The notes under the pieces: model-generated
Told to the model about the DNA's origin: nothing
Seen by the model: only the letters and a program-made list of their open reading frames with translations
Databases searched by the model: none
Shown: positions 11,601 to 21,145 of the stretch, in pieces
Layout: every line of letters begins with the position of its first letter
How positions within the stretch are numbered: position 1 is the stretch's first letter
From: Trichomonas vaginalis G3
Lineage: Eukaryota > Parabasalia > Trichomonadida > Trichomonadidae
Direction: 5' to 3'
Assembly: GCF_026262505.1 (NCBI RefSeq)
Contig: NC_067204.1
Span: 22,599,300-22,663,299 of the forward strand
DNA: 64,000 bases
Position numbers and translations under genes: made by a program

Positions 11601-14600
11601 TTTATGAGAACTCATTGAAAATTTTGAGAGAATTCAAATATTTCAGTGAACAGCAGATTGAACTTTATAATCTTCTCCAAGAGATATTGAACACAGACAA
11701 GCAGATCAAGTACAAAGCTTTCCATGATGGTTTCTTCACAACAATTTGTCACTTTTTGGAAAATGAAGTTGACAAAACCGTCAAAACTGAAGGTGAATTA
11801 GTTTTAGACTTAAATGTTGGTATTGGCATCAAACAGATTACTAATTTGATCCTTTGTTTCACGAGGAACCAAGTAATTTCCAGATTTATCATCATTAAAA
11901 AACCGGAAATTGCAGAAAAATTGATTGTTTCTTATTTCAAACTCCGCAGTTTGATTGTACAGAGATCAAAGCACTTGGATGACTCTCTGAACTCTCTTAA
12001 GGAATTCGCAATGCTTATGATGTCAAAGGAATTCAGTTTAGATAAAAATGATGATATTTCTGACATTCAAAATCAAACTTTTGAGAACTTTACAGTGTCA
12101 AATTCTGCCACACAATCAATGGAAGACATCAATCCAGACGAAGACAATTATTCAGATCATTACGATGATTACGGCGACATTGACGATGAACAAGACAACA
12201 CAACACAACCAATACAAGCAGAGCCATCTCCACCTCCTTCTCCAGAGAAACAAAACGAAGAAATAGAAGAAATAAAGAGCAACAACGAAAACGGTCCTAA
12301 ACTAATGATGAAAGCTGCTGCACAATGTGTTAATTTATGTCCAGAAGTAGCTATTAGAGAATTATGTAACATTGTTTTTCCACCGAAAATTGCGAAGAAT
12401 TGTCCAGTTGTTACTAAAAAGTTCCCTCCACACGAAGATTTCCTTCCTGGAAGACTTCCTTCTTCACCTGTTATGTCGGCAAAGATCGGTACGCTCATGA
12501 GACACATAAAGAACAAGATCTGCACTGACTTAGGAATGCCAGGAGTTATAGAAGATGACCACGGAATGGAATTATTGGTTAACAACAACATTATTTCTTT
12601 GGATTTGGAAATTGAAGATGTTTACAACAAAGTTTGGCTCCAAAACCACGAAGATAACTCTCCAATGGTCGTCATTTGCAGAATACAAGGTTTGTCTGGT
12701 GAAGCAACAGAACCAATGATAACTTCATTCCCAAGATCAGAAGAAAACGAAGAAGACCCAGCTACAAAATACTCTTACACAACTGCTTTGATTGAATCCG
12801 GCGGTTTATCTCAATTAATTGATGCTACACAAATTTCTTTACCATTCAAATCTTTAGAATCATTGGCCAAATTATTGACAGCCTTTGTTTATGTTCCAAG
12901 CAACAGAGCTGCTTTGTTGAAGTTGAATGGAGTTGATAAGTTGTTTAGCATGCTGGATAAAATCGTCAAAACAAATTATTGCGATTTGTTCAATTCAATT
13001 TTGGAAATTTTACAAAAATTGACAAATGAAACTGAAGAATTTTCCAATCCAGAATCAAAGATTGATTTCATCTTCAATGCTCTTGAAAGTGATCTTGTAA
13101 GGAACAACAACAAATTGGTTTCTCCTTTGCTTTCATTAGTTCCATCTTTGGCTTCTAAATCCAAGCAAATTATGGAGAAGACACTTAACAAATTCATGGA
13201 GAGAATCAAACACAAAGAAGACGAAAACATCAATTTGTTTGATAAGCCAGAATCTCTTTTCATGTTGAATGGATTTGCCGAATTCACATTAGCAATTCCT
13301 ACAACAACAGAAGGAAACGAAGTCCGTAGTTTGCTCATGAAACACAAATTGGTCGATGAAGCATTCAATTATTTAATGGGGAAGTTCCCCGCCGATAAAA
13401 GTGTCACTTCTCCGGAATGGCAAGAAGGAGTTAAATGCGACGGAGTTCCAAGTTCTCTTAAGATGCTAGCCGGTCTAGTCAGAGGATATGATACAGCGCA
13501 ATCAGAGTTTATTGTTAATGACTGCCAGAGAATCTACTTCCTCATTTCTCTTTCAGGAGTCGCTTCTACAACTAACATTGGCGAATTCGCAAATAATGTC
13601 TTGTTGAATGCAACAGAAGATCCATCAACAATTAAAGACATTATATCAAACATCAAAGCGAAACTCGAACAAGAAGCGAAAGACAAAGCCCAAAAAGACA
13701 GAGAAATCGCAATCGCAAAAGCAAATGAGGGATTAAACAACGATTTCCTCAAAATGCTCAATGATTTAGGAGATGATTCCGAATGGGGATGCGTAATTTG
13801 CAAGGAAGGATTCGAAGAAAGACCTGATGAACCATTATCTCTCTACGTCTACTCCAATAAGATTGGTGATTACGCAAACACTGCAACTCATTTCGTTTTG
13901 GTCCATAAAAACTGCCACATGAAAGCGAAAACGAAAGACACAAGAGGAAGACAAGGATTGAACGAATGGGAAGCAGCAATGGTCAGAAACTGCGAAAGAC
14001 CATGTAACGCGATGTTCCCATTACAAGGACCTTCACAGACAGACAGTGATTACTTGTCAAAACTCAATTGTTACGTAAGAGATGAAACAAATACGAGCGA
14101 TGTTTTCAGACAAGTTTGGTTCGATGTAACAACTCATATAAAGAATTTCGCCACAAATACGAACATTTCGTTTGGAAATGGTGGTGGAAGTGTTCCAAAT
14201 GTTGTTGCATTGATTCCTTTCTTAGTTCACGCTGGTTTCATTGCTCTTGGAGAAGACACAAAATCATATGAGTCGAAAATGGAGAGATTGTTATCTACTG
14301 GACAAGATCCTGAAGATGCTGCAGCATTGGCATTGTGGACATTGTATCCTGAAGAGTTTAATGCAGTTAAAATCAAAATGTTAAAGAATTTGTTGGTTAA
14401 ATCTGAAGCAAACAACTTCAAAGATGCAAAGTCATCATTGATCTTCATTATCTTCATTTCAAGAGCTTTCGAAATGTTGTATAATGATAGTGGAATCGAT
14501 CCTGTCTTCAATGGTGGCGAATTAGTTGTTTCGAACAAAGATAAGAAGAAGACAGCAATGAATGTTCGAACATTAGTTGTTGAAGAACCAGCGAAAACAA

Positions 14601-14746
14601 AGAATGACTGGATTTTATTCGGAGAAGAGATGGAAGACGAAATTATGCAAGTCGATAATCTCCAGGCTGCACTTCTCATGGCAGGAATTAACACAGGAAG
14701 TGATTCACCTGAAGAATGGTTAGCTAAGCAAGTACAACCTAAATAA
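8642..14746 (+). CDS. UBR4 (p600/BIG/Pushover)-type E3 ubiquitin ligase
   Basis: This 2034-residue protein has two segments that identify it. A cysteine-rich zinc ribbon at about 606-666 (CPLCHNG...CPNCHENIYQCRDCR..NY...FLCAECG) matches the UBR4 zinc region that reads HIYQC.KCR.INY. The C-terminal domain from about 1715 (WGCVICKEGFE, then FVLVHKNCHMKA, NEWEAA and RPCNAMFPLQGP) matches the UBR4 hemi-RING and helical module that contacts the E2. An acidic, low-complexity insert lies at about 1160-1216, and the rest is helical-repeat scaffold. Human UBR4 is over 5000 residues and has a UBR box; I see no UBR box here, so this is a compact version. It probably ubiquitinates misfolded or N-degron substrates in the cytosol. 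The stop is followed by TAAA. Confidence 0.9.
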   Translation: MLKFIALKPNPESKVPRIQKLLDMISGDKNEGFYKLANSLFHSNNLNPQYSLIAFQDIISLAPLNGTMPYEEEKISPLSSYKWLYLIYSLSVKQLTTDLELEVGRIEYLFTQFLFYIEKSDYSKPFVLPFICGILSVAAHILDKLDKKFFPHNFVSDHAFQLLFKLFQLEIVSDTEKTIATADFSEPNIFAFCLPLSLEFISPLNVFQDMKTLLSASVLRVLIRILPVALPSNLSEFKNLIQPFAVSGVTKQAGEAALILLFKGNEDAAFKFSDQICYSSLVKIIEELYKTSNKFSVSLSYSDSITLSKQLKGLNDISIIRPQNWVNYLHENSELSTILCSIATSGYNQDFIVATVTLLRIGEVKLTHDLILFLLQLLISSSLPVLRDESSKLLLLNYEEIISEIPKILPEVSNCGSHSETFFSFLKELVPKLGDKSADLIKSIQNSIVCETNSLKKLPNSFLYSQISQYIDFPASYLDTRPCMICNNPEIKATRYMLSDIREFIKFSHDQLFVKFNTPLILQSIDLNFYAKKTTRLPRIVEVYVSSQELNDPNELKSKKPQWSHVCDLEFERDSNTAKVDFPLSLFATCIQFHYTEFWEEAEGQRLSCPLCHNGKPDPRSGLCPNCHENIYQCRDCRYTNYEHLDGFLCAECGSSPYCNFETHVTAIRSFSHTHISNENECDTSLSKADELLAEAHKYFSQLSNYKKDIDNVISPTNNLTVSEKTNKLQDLYNEKCRNLFNQLTQVVQHVCSIRSAVGKYKNRITNSLSHADFNSCYNCRKTYLLNSLHFLGELTTLPETILQQVEIPKLLISFSDDPLFGSTSIKSLTNYCKININLTNNILSLFKQNLPNPSPALVNLVCSLQEIDDGYKQQRLETLVNCLNYCFEFLTSSPSFTSLVFQPIFESICKSPLIIRQKEKYLKYKILKEFSSKINLKRNYTLCLDLFDEKLMKVLLVECTNQSVRQIFSCLLKDTSEISHEIKLKIYENSLKILREFKYFSEQQIELYNLLQEILNTDKQIKYKAFHDGFFTTICHFLENEVDKTVKTEGELVLDLNVGIGIKQITNLILCFTRNQVISRFIIIKKPEIAEKLIVSYFKLRSLIVQRSKHLDDSLNSLKEFAMLMMSKEFSLDKNDDISDIQNQTFENFTVSNSATQSMEDINPDEDNYSDHYDDYGDIDDEQDNTTQPIQAEPSPPPSPEKQNEEIEEIKSNNENGPKLMMKAAAQCVNLCPEVAIRELCNIVFPPKIAKNCPVVTKKFPPHEDFLPGRLPSSPVMSAKIGTLMRHIKNKICTDLGMPGVIEDDHGMELLVNNNIISLDLEIEDVYNKVWLQNHEDNSPMVVICRIQGLSGEATEPMITSFPRSEENEEDPATKYSYTTALIESGGLSQLIDATQISLPFKSLESLAKLLTAFVYVPSNRAALLKLNGVDKLFSMLDKIVKTNYCDLFNSILEILQKLTNETEEFSNPESKIDFIFNALESDLVRNNNKLVSPLLSLVPSLASKSKQIMEKTLNKFMERIKHKEDENINLFDKPESLFMLNGFAEFTLAIPTTTEGNEVRSLLMKHKLVDEAFNYLMGKFPADKSVTSPEWQEGVKCDGVPSSLKMLAGLVRGYDTAQSEFIVNDCQRIYFLISLSGVASTTNIGEFANNVLLNATEDPSTIKDIISNIKAKLEQEAKDKAQKDREIAIAKANEGLNNDFLKMLNDLGDDSEWGCVICKEGFEERPDEPLSLYVYSNKIGDYANTATHFVLVHKNCHMKAKTKDTRGRQGLNEWEAAMVRNCERPCNAMFPLQGPSQTDSDYLSKLNCYVRDETNTSDVFRQVWFDVTTHIKNFATNTNISFGNGGGSVPNVVALIPFLVHAGFIALGEDTKSYESKMERLLSTGQDPEDAAALALWTLYPEEFNAVKIKMLKNLLVKSEANNFKDAKSSLIFIIFISRAFEMLYNDSGIDPVFNGGELVVSNKDKKKTAMNVRTLVVEEPAKTKNDWILFGEEMEDEIMQVDNLQAALLMAGINTGSDSPEEWLAKQVQPK

Positions 14747-14774
14747 AATTATCATAAGATTTTTTTATATAAAA

Positions 14775-15160
14775 ATTGCTTTTTTTTTCTAATATTTAAT
14801 TGTGCACTTATCACTTTATGATATACTCTCATATTATCAATATATCTTTATTTGAATAACAAAAAAAAAAAGTATAATACTCATGTTATGCATTATATAT
14901 TGATTTATAATAACTTTTTCCGACCAAAAATATTAACTTTTTACTTTAGAAAATTGAGATAGAGAATGTCAGGAAGTGGGATAGTTTATTGGAATAAGAA
15001 ACTTTATAATTCATGAACTGCAGTTTCCTCAATTAAAAGTCATTTTGAATTAAAGTCGATGCATGACGCTCAAATTTTTTATTACAGTCTATTTCCACAG
15101 ATTCAATTTTTTATTTGCTTATTCATTGGTGATTGTCAAAAAATTGAGAGGATGAAAAGC
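14775..15160. repeat. Dispersed repeat, copy 1 (3' flank of the PGQ-rich membrane protein gene)
   Basis: This noncoding region resembles 18400-18595 in the same orientation. Shared stretches include AACAAAAAAGTATAATA, GATTTATAA.AACTTTTTCC, CCAAAAATATTAAC and, after a part absent from copy 2, GTCAAAAAATTGAGAG. Both copies lie just beyond the 3' ends of minus-strand membrane-protein genes. They may be relics of a duplicated 3' region or a short mobile repeat. Confidence 0.65.
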
Positions 15161-15220
15161 AGTAGAAAGTTCACTTTTACGATTTTTCAAATTAAAATTT
15201 ATTGCTAATTTTGATTTCTA

Positions 15221-16408
15221 TCACTTTGATTCCGGATTTTTATTTTCCGGAGGTTGCTGTGGTGGCTGAGGAGGCTGCTGAGGCGCTTGCAAATATTGTT
15301 GTGGGGGCTGTTGTCCTGGTTGCTGTGGATATTGATAATAATATGCATAACCAGGTGGTGCTCCCTGCTGTGGAGGAGGCTGGTAATAAGCATTAGGAGC
15401 AGGTTGCTGACCAGGTTGTTGTTGAGGTGGTACATAATATCCATAAGGAGGTGGCTGACCAGGTTGCTGAGGAGGTGGTGCATAATATCCATAAGGAGCA
15501 GGCTGACCAGGCTGCTGTTGACCATTTTGTTGTGGAGGAATATAGTACTGTCCAGGTTGTTGCTGATTTTGATTAAAATCTTGAGGGGCTGCCTGTTGCG
15601 TTTGACCTTGTAGCTTTCGCTGCTGTTTTTCATATTTTTCCTGTCGTTTTTTCATTATTAGTTGATTGTGTTGACTCCTTCTCTCCTTCCTTGCTTTGGC
15701 AGCTTCTTCAGGAGTCATTTTTGCATACTCTGCTTTTCGTTTTTCACTTTCCTCTATTATTTTATCCTTATTTTCTTCGAAATATTTCTCCCTCTTGTTT
15801 GCATTACCGCCTGAAGCGCATGAAACACACAATAGCGTTAGTGGGAACAAAAGATATGCAGCCAATGAATATAGAATGTAAGGTATAAAGAAGAATATTG
15901 CACAGAAACACTCAAAACAATATTCACCTTCTGTGCATAATGGGCAGAACTCATCGCATTGAAGACAACGACACCGAGTGTGTTCATCATGGGAAATCCT
16001 GAAGCAACATACTTCCTTGCAGCAGTGTTCATCATCCTTACATTTGCAAGTGCAGCCACAGCAATAATCACAATGAATAAGTACATCATCACAAATTGCT
16101 CTTTCATGTGGGCAAAAAGGCCATTTTAAGTCACAGCAACCACAACATTCACAGATCCAACAGCTAAGAATGTATTGTGCTAATGGATATGCACAATCAG
16201 CTTCGTGATCTTGTTGAATATAATAATAATCAAATGCTGCACTGAAAAATCCAGGGAATCGCGAATAGCAACAATAAAATAGACATCCAAAACGTATTGC
16301 TCTATCCGGATGCTTTGAAATAGCAATACAAAAAATAATAAATGCAATGAGTCCACAAATAGCATAAACTGCAATGATAATGACCGCTACTTTGACACCA
16401 GAACTCAT
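15221..16408 (-). CDS. Cys-rich multi-pass membrane protein with PGQ-rich cytoplasmic tail
   Basis: This 395-residue protein begins with a membrane segment (about 6-28), continues with a Cys-dense region (about 40-165, with CC, CxC and CxxC clusters) and a second hydrophobic block (about 168-195). A charged coiled-coil stretch follows (about 205-270) and then a Pro/Gln/Tyr-rich tail with PGQP and YGYY/YAYY repeats (about 275-395). The tail resembles low-complexity tails that bind WW or SH3-like partners or aid vesicle traffic. The same frame stays open upstream of the Met at 16408 as far as a single TGA at 16469-16471, beyond which lies a secreted domain, so the two may once have been one gene. 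I do not recognise the family. Confidence 0.7.
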   Translation of the reverse strand: MSSGVKVAVIIIAVYAICGLIAFIIFCIAISKHPDRAIRFGCLFYCCYSRFPGFFSAAFDYYYIQQDHEADCAYPLAQYILSCWICECCGCCDLKWPFCPHERAICDDVLIHCDYCCGCTCKCKDDEHCCKEVCCFRISHDEHTRCRCLQCDEFCPLCTEGEYCFECFCAIFFFIPYILYSLAAYLLFPLTLLCVSCASGGNANKREKYFEENKDKIIEESEKRKAEYAKMTPEEAAKARKERRSQHNQLIMKKRQEKYEKQQRKLQGQTQQAAPQDFNQNQQQPGQYYIPPQQNGQQQPGQPAPYGYYAPPPQQPGQPPPYGYYVPPQQQPGQQPAPNAYYQPPPQQGAPPGYAYYYQYPQQPGQQPPQQYLQAPQQPPQPPQQPPENKNPESK

Positions 16409-16468
16409 TTCAAGGGCATATCTCTTGATATTGATGTATTTTTGTTTTGATAAAGTATTTCTGATATT

Positions 16469-16828
16469 TCAGGTAATTTTTGTTTTTTTCATAACAATAG
16501 ATTTAGTGGTATTACACGTAGTATCAGATGGTGTAAATTTAATAAAACCTTTGGTTTGATTTAGAATAACTGTCGAAGATCGAATTGTTGTGCTAAATTT
16601 GATTTCTGAGTTGTTTGAGTCATACACTTCTATTGTGTAGTTGTATGGGGATGCAAAATTCATTGATAAAATGTTATTTTTTGGAATATTATTTTGGTAA
16701 TCGAATTTAATGCAAAAAGATTTATCATTGATGTTCAATTTATATGCCACATTATTGAAGTTATAAATTTTAGACGCAGTGGAACAGATATTTTGTTTAG
16801 ATACTGCCAGGTACAATAGCAAAAACAT
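16469..16828 (-). CDS. Small secreted or ectodomain protein, possibly the 5' part of the next gene
   Basis: From the ATG at 16828 this is a 119-residue protein with a hydrophobic leader (MFLLLYLAVS) and a beta-rich domain with several N-glycosylation sites (NYT, NQT, NTT). A TCATTT initiator 14 bases upstream fixes the start. It is in exactly the same frame as the membrane protein that begins at 16408; only the TGA at 16469 separates them, and the joined reading would give leader, ectodomain, membrane segment and tail. Either this is a short separate gene or the TGA is a recent nonsense change, a sequence error or a readthrough codon. Confidence 0.55.
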   Translation of the reverse strand: MFLLLYLAVSKQNICSTASKIYNFNNVAYKLNINDKSFCIKFDYQNNIPKNNILSMNFASPYNYTIEVYDSNNSEIKFSTTIRSSTVILNQTKGFIKFTPSDTTCNTTKSIVMKKTKIT

Positions 16829-16838
16829 AATCAATTCA

Positions 16839-16844
16839 AAATGA
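16839..16844 (-). promoter_or_regulatory. Initiator of the secreted-domain gene
   Basis: It reads TCATTT on the minus strand, a very good fit to the Trichomonas initiator, and its A lies 14 bases before the ATG at 16828. Confidence 0.6.
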
Positions 16845-16901
16845 AATACAACGGTTCTTTTTCATAAAAAATTATCAAATTTTCAATTTTACAAATTAAC
16901 A

Positions 16902-17177
16902 ATGTGTGCAGTGTTCTGCAAAGATGTCATCAAAAAATACGTAATTGATGAACAATTCAATCGGATTTTTCTCAGTAATATAAAATGCCACACTTCCTTT
17001 ACTTGTGGAGAGAGATTGAAGTTTTTCTTCATGCATAGTAGTTTAGTACTTAGTGATTACGTTAAGGTTTCGAGTATTGCTCATAACTTCATTTGTAGTA
17101 ATGATATTAATGAAATTGAAACATATATTAGTAGGGTATATACTAAGGTTTTAAATTCTATGATATTGAGGTCTTAG
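16902..17177 (+). CDS. Hypothetical 91-residue open frame, uncertain
   Basis: An ATG-started frame of 91 residues is divergent from the secreted-domain gene. It has no membrane segment or known motif. The composition is compatible with coding but not decisive, and a slightly GC-richer tract follows it with another short frame (17189-17329). It could be a small gene, a broken relic or chance. Confidence 0.25.
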   Translation: MCAVFCKDVIKKYVIDEQFNRIFLSNIKCHTSFTCGERLKFFFMHSSLVLSDYVKVSSIAHNFICSNDINEIETYISRVYTKVLNSMILRS

Positions 17178-17329
17178 ATACTTCCAGGATGAAGAAAACT
17201 GCTTCGCAATTTTCGAACTTGCGGACCTATCTAGTCCCTGGTTTTTCCATGGCAGGGGCTGATACTGCAGAAATGACATCTAGGTACAATATACTAGATA
17301 TTTTACAGAAAACATTTGGCACTTGTTAA

Positions 17330-18399
17330 AAAATGTCGAGATGCAATCAGTGGGTAACTTCAAAACTAAGACCGATTACACTACCATCTCACTAGATTCT
17401 GCTAATTACCATTAGGGAACAAACTCAATGGTAGTGGTTTCCAGTCGAAATAGTCTCATTCAAAGTTTAATTAGATTTGTATCTAGTCCTCCAATATTGT
17501 GTTTAAGCCAATGAGATACATTAAACACAAAATTTCAATAGTTATACTAAAAGTTTTAGTGAACAAATTATATTTTCAATTCTCTCATGTTGAGATAAAA
17601 GCACTTTTTCCCTTCTAGATTTTAAAAATGTTATATGATTTTTGTGTGCTTTTGATTACCTTATATTCTTAAACATCTATTTTACATAGTTCAAATATGA
17701 TACTATGATGCATCATCAATTAAGGTTTATACTCATATAAACAAATCAAAATAAAAATGATTTTATGAGTTTGAAAAGTGTTGTTTTTATAATAGCTTTC
17801 ACTTCACTTTCCGGCACCCTTAATGTCAGAACCAATGTTGACATATATTGACATATCCAATTTAAAATCGATATCATTTGTACTTAATAAGAATATACCC
17901 AATCATTTTTTTCTTTCAAAATATAAAGCTTAATAAAGGATATTGTATAGCTATATACTTTGAATTTTTCAAATGGTAAATCACTGCAATGCAATTAATC
18001 TTTAATTGTTGCATATTTTGGAAGACTGGTTTCGAGAAAAAGTCATTTTACATACTTCAGTTATAAAAGTAATGCAAATAACTGAAAGCATAGATATGAT
18101 TAAAACACTCTAAATATTACCGCTGTTCATAAAACAAGTTTGTAACTATTAACTCAATAAGTTGATGTATCATCAACAAAGCAAAAACAAATTGAGATGA
18201 AAACATTAACATGATGAATTTGTCTACAAACTAATGTATAACAAATATACAACAAAAAATTCACAATTAATCACGCAAATTGCAACGAATAACTTTAAGA
18301 TGCTGTTTAATTCTGCTTGAAAGAAGTAAACTACATAAAGTTCTTAAAATTGAACCTTTTAAATACGCTCTTAGTAAAATTGAATTTTTTTTTGACCAT
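17330..18399. other. Gene-free AT-rich stretch
   Basis: No open frame of useful size, RNA gene or clear repeat is seen over about 1.1 kb. Decayed gene sequence cannot be excluded, especially in the first 150 bases, where the base composition is less AT-rich. Confidence 0.45.
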
Positions 18400-18595
18400 A
18401 TTTTTCTATATTTTTTTGATCTTTAACATAGTTGATCTTATCTTTATTGTAATAACAAAAAAGTATAATATTTATATTACTTACGATATAATGATTTATA
18501 AGAACTTTTTCCTAACCAAAAATATTAACCTTTACCTTAGAAAAATGGGGTATCAAACTTGGTTGCCAAAAAATTGAGAGAATGTAAGATGGTGG
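18400..18595. repeat. Dispersed repeat, copy 2 (3' flank of the truncated surface-protein gene)
   Basis: It resembles 14775-15160 in the same orientation but lacks about 170 bases of its middle. Shared blocks include GTATAATA, GATTTATAA.AACTTTTTCC, CCAAAAATATTAAC and CAAAAAATTGAGAG. As with copy 1, it lies just beyond the 3' end of a minus-strand membrane-protein gene. Confidence 0.65.
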
Positions 18596-18687
18596 TAATT
18601 GCACCCTTAGTTCTCAGAGTAATAAAAATAGAAATAAAAAGTTATTTTAATAATTTTTTTAATTCATTATTGAGTTTAATTTTTATT

Positions 18688-19745
18688 TTAAACTCCAACT
18701 GCATCATCAATTGATGTATCTTCATGTACTTGGTCATCATTTGACTCTTTTTCTTCAGAAGCCTTCCTCTTCTTCATTACGAAGAAAATGACAACACAGA
18801 CAATTGCAATGACGATTAATACACCAATTATTGCGCCAGCAATCTTTCCCCCATTTCCACCACCTGTTTTCCCGCCTGTAATTTCATCTTCTTTAGGTGT
18901 TGGATTAGAAACTGGATTTGGTCCTGGGTTAGGACCTGGTTTTGGTTTTGGTTCTGGATTTGGTCCTGGGTTAGGACCTGGTTCTGGATTTGTGGTATCA
19001 GATGCAAATTTATGGGAACCAACTTTTGAGTTAATTAATATTGCTTCTTTATCCAAAGATGATTTTATTTCATAATTTAGATTAAATTGATATGTTAGAT
19101 CTGAACATTTAATTTCTATGGTATTGAAATTATCGTAAGATTGTAAAGCCTTCATCGAGGGAATTATATTGTTTCCTTCAATGTCGTAGTATTTAATGCT
19201 GAGTTTTTCATCATCATAATCATTAGATGAGAAATGAGTTAAATCACCGTTTCCATCAAATGTTGTGGCAACAATTATAAGTGTCTTTGTTGGATCGAAT
19301 TTATATTGTGAATCATTTGTTGTTCCAATCGATAATTTTACATTACCAGTCATATACACATAATCATCTGCTTCAAAATCAGATAAATCAAAGACAATAG
19401 CTGTTATTTCTTCATTTCCAATGCAATATAATTTTCCAGCTTCGATGAAATCAAACGCGACAACATTATTCTTTAATAATGTATAATTCTTGCCTCCCAT
19501 TTCTGCTTTAACCTGAACGGATGTTGATCCATGCTGGAGTAAAACTTTATATCCTGCAGTGGCAGCGTATATTGCACCTTTGAGTTGACTCCTTCCAATT
19601 TTGAGTTTTTTGATCGAATTATCAAATTTGATAACTTTTGATTTGTATGCATATCTTTCATTATATCTTACTCTGATTGTAAGGGAAAATTCATTGGAAG
19701 GCCATTGTTCATAGTAGTATATGTGGACGGGTTGTGTGACTTTTT
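18688..19745 (-). pseudogene. C-terminal part of a single-pass surface protein, cut by a Maverick
   Basis: The minus-strand frame is open from about 19761 to 18688 with no plausible start at its upstream end; the first Met, at 19500, falls inside a continuing domain. The protein shows a beta-rich ectodomain, a proline spacer of repeated PGPNPGPNPEP units, one transmembrane helix (GAIIGVLIVIAIVCVVIFFV) and a short basic then acidic tail ending DDAVGV. This layout (ectodomain, Pro-rich stalk, membrane helix, short tail) is typical of Trichomonas surface proteins such as BspA-like ones, though no leucine-rich repeats are present in this part. The frame meets element A at about 19740, so the 5' part was separated by the insertion and is not in the window. 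Confidence 0.75.
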
Positions 19746-19929
19746 TTGTAAACGTAAGAATTCATACAATATTGAACGATTTTGTATCATTTTTTTTAAC
19801 ATATGAAGTAAAAAATGTATGATTCTTACGGTTTTTATTCTCACGTTTTTGAATAAATTAAGATTTAAAAAATTGACTTCTTACGTAAAATTAAAACTAA
19901 GTTAAATTTATTTTTTTATTTTATAATAA
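19740..19929. other. Left terminal noncoding region of element A
   Basis: This 190-base AT-rich tract lies between the interrupted host gene and the first element gene. It contains two roughly inverted GTAAGAATTCATAC/GTATGATTCTTAC stretches (19748-19766 and 19818-19831). It is probably part of the terminal inverted repeat, but the partner end is not in the window, so that cannot be confirmed. Confidence 0.5.
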
Positions 19930-21066
19930 ATGAGTATAACAACTAATTCATTGAAATCTTTAAAGTTCACTAATTCAGAATTAGAAAATATTTTAGAAAA
20001 TTTTGGAGACGGTTCTTATCCAACATATATGCAGAATGTGAAAGAGTTTTCCAGATTGTTGAATGAATTTAAATATAACGGGCCAATTACTAAAAAGGCT
20101 ATAATGAGATATTTATATCCCAAAAAAGTTGAAAAACAGAAGAATATTCCTCTTTATGGTCCAGAGGACCTGGGCTCAGAGAGCCTTGAAACACCTCCTG
20201 AATATTTTGAAGAAAAAATTAAACAAGATGAATATTATAACGATGAGATTGAGAAATTGGAACAATTAAGAAATGAAATAGATGAAAAAATTAAGGAATT
20301 GAGAAATGCTGAGAATGAAGTAGAGGGTTTAATGAATATCCCAGCTTCAGAATCAGAAGTTCAAAAATCACATGAGGAAAGATATAAAAATTACTTTTTG
20401 GAATCTACTAAAAATTTATTAGATGGTGATATTGACGAAACACTTTCAGAAGAAGGCACAAAATTTATTCATAAACATAAGCTTCAGTTTATTGACGATG
20501 GAGATTATCCATGTATATTACTTTCACCTCCTCTTGATTCTGAAAAATTCAAAAAAGCATTGAAAAATGTAACATATGCAACAAATACGATTAAGAAAGA
20601 AGACCATGATATTTACACAAATTATTATTTAAATAAATGTACAGGTGTTGATAAAGTTTTTGATTTGTTAGATAAAATATCAAAAGAAACAATTGGTACA
20701 TATAAAATTTTATGCGATTGTGGTTTCATTATTGAAGATACCAATAATGTTTCATATGAAAGAACAGCACCGAAGGAAGACGAAGTTGAAAGGTCTATAC
20801 CATTCGTTATTAAGAACATAAAAGATATGAAAACTTATAAACATTATATTTATTCATTTATTTCAGAAAAAATGGAAGCAACCCATAAAACATCTTCTCA
20901 TCATTTTATAGCTATTCATACATTCCTTTTCAAAGTTGTGAAATTAAATAAGACAGGAATTAGATTTAATGTATCAGGGTACGCATTCTTGAGTAAATTA
21001 AAATGTATTCGTCACGTCGCAGATGATAAAAATTTATGTGTTCTTAATTCATTTTATGGGCTTTAG
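19930..21066 (+). CDS. Element A: large charged coiled-coil protein upstream of the polymerase
   Basis: A 378-residue open frame starts at ATAAATG. A charged coiled coil spans about 95-145 (EIEKLEQLRNEIDEKIKELRN), followed by a mixed globular region. I do not recognise the N-terminal part. It is the first gene of the element and precedes the polymerase with an 80-base spacer. A role in replication or priming is a guess from position only. Confidence 0.6.
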   Translation: MSITTNSLKSLKFTNSELENILENFGDGSYPTYMQNVKEFSRLLNEFKYNGPITKKAIMRYLYPKKVEKQKNIPLYGPEDLGSESLETPPEYFEEKIKQDEYYNDEIEKLEQLRNEIDEKIKELRNAENEVEGLMNIPASESEVQKSHEERYKNYFLESTKNLLDGDIDETLSEEGTKFIHKHKLQFIDDGDYPCILLSPPLDSEKFKKALKNVTYATNTIKKEDHDIYTNYYLNKCTGVDKVFDLLDKISKETIGTYKILCDCGFIIEDTNNVSYERTAPKEDEVERSIPFVIKNIKDMKTYKHYIYSFISEKMEATHKTSSHHFIAIHTFLFKVVKLNKTGIRFNVSGYAFLSKLKCIRHVADDKNLCVLNSFYGL

Positions 21067-21145
21067 CCCTGGACTCTCTGAGTCTCGGACTTTAAAAAAA
21101 ATAAACTTTATTTTTATTTATTTTTTAATTTTTATTCTTACATAA

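Noticed and set aside
15205-15613. Open frames opposite the PGQ-rich tail
   Set aside because: Shadow frames created by the Pro/Gln/Tyr repeats of the minus-strand gene.
17189-17329. 46-residue plus-strand frame in a less AT-rich tract
   Set aside because: Too short and without motif or leader; it could be a relic but cannot be supported.
18317-18577. 86-residue plus-strand frame
   Set aside because: It lies within the dispersed noncoding repeat, and its sequence is Leu/Phe/Lys low complexity.
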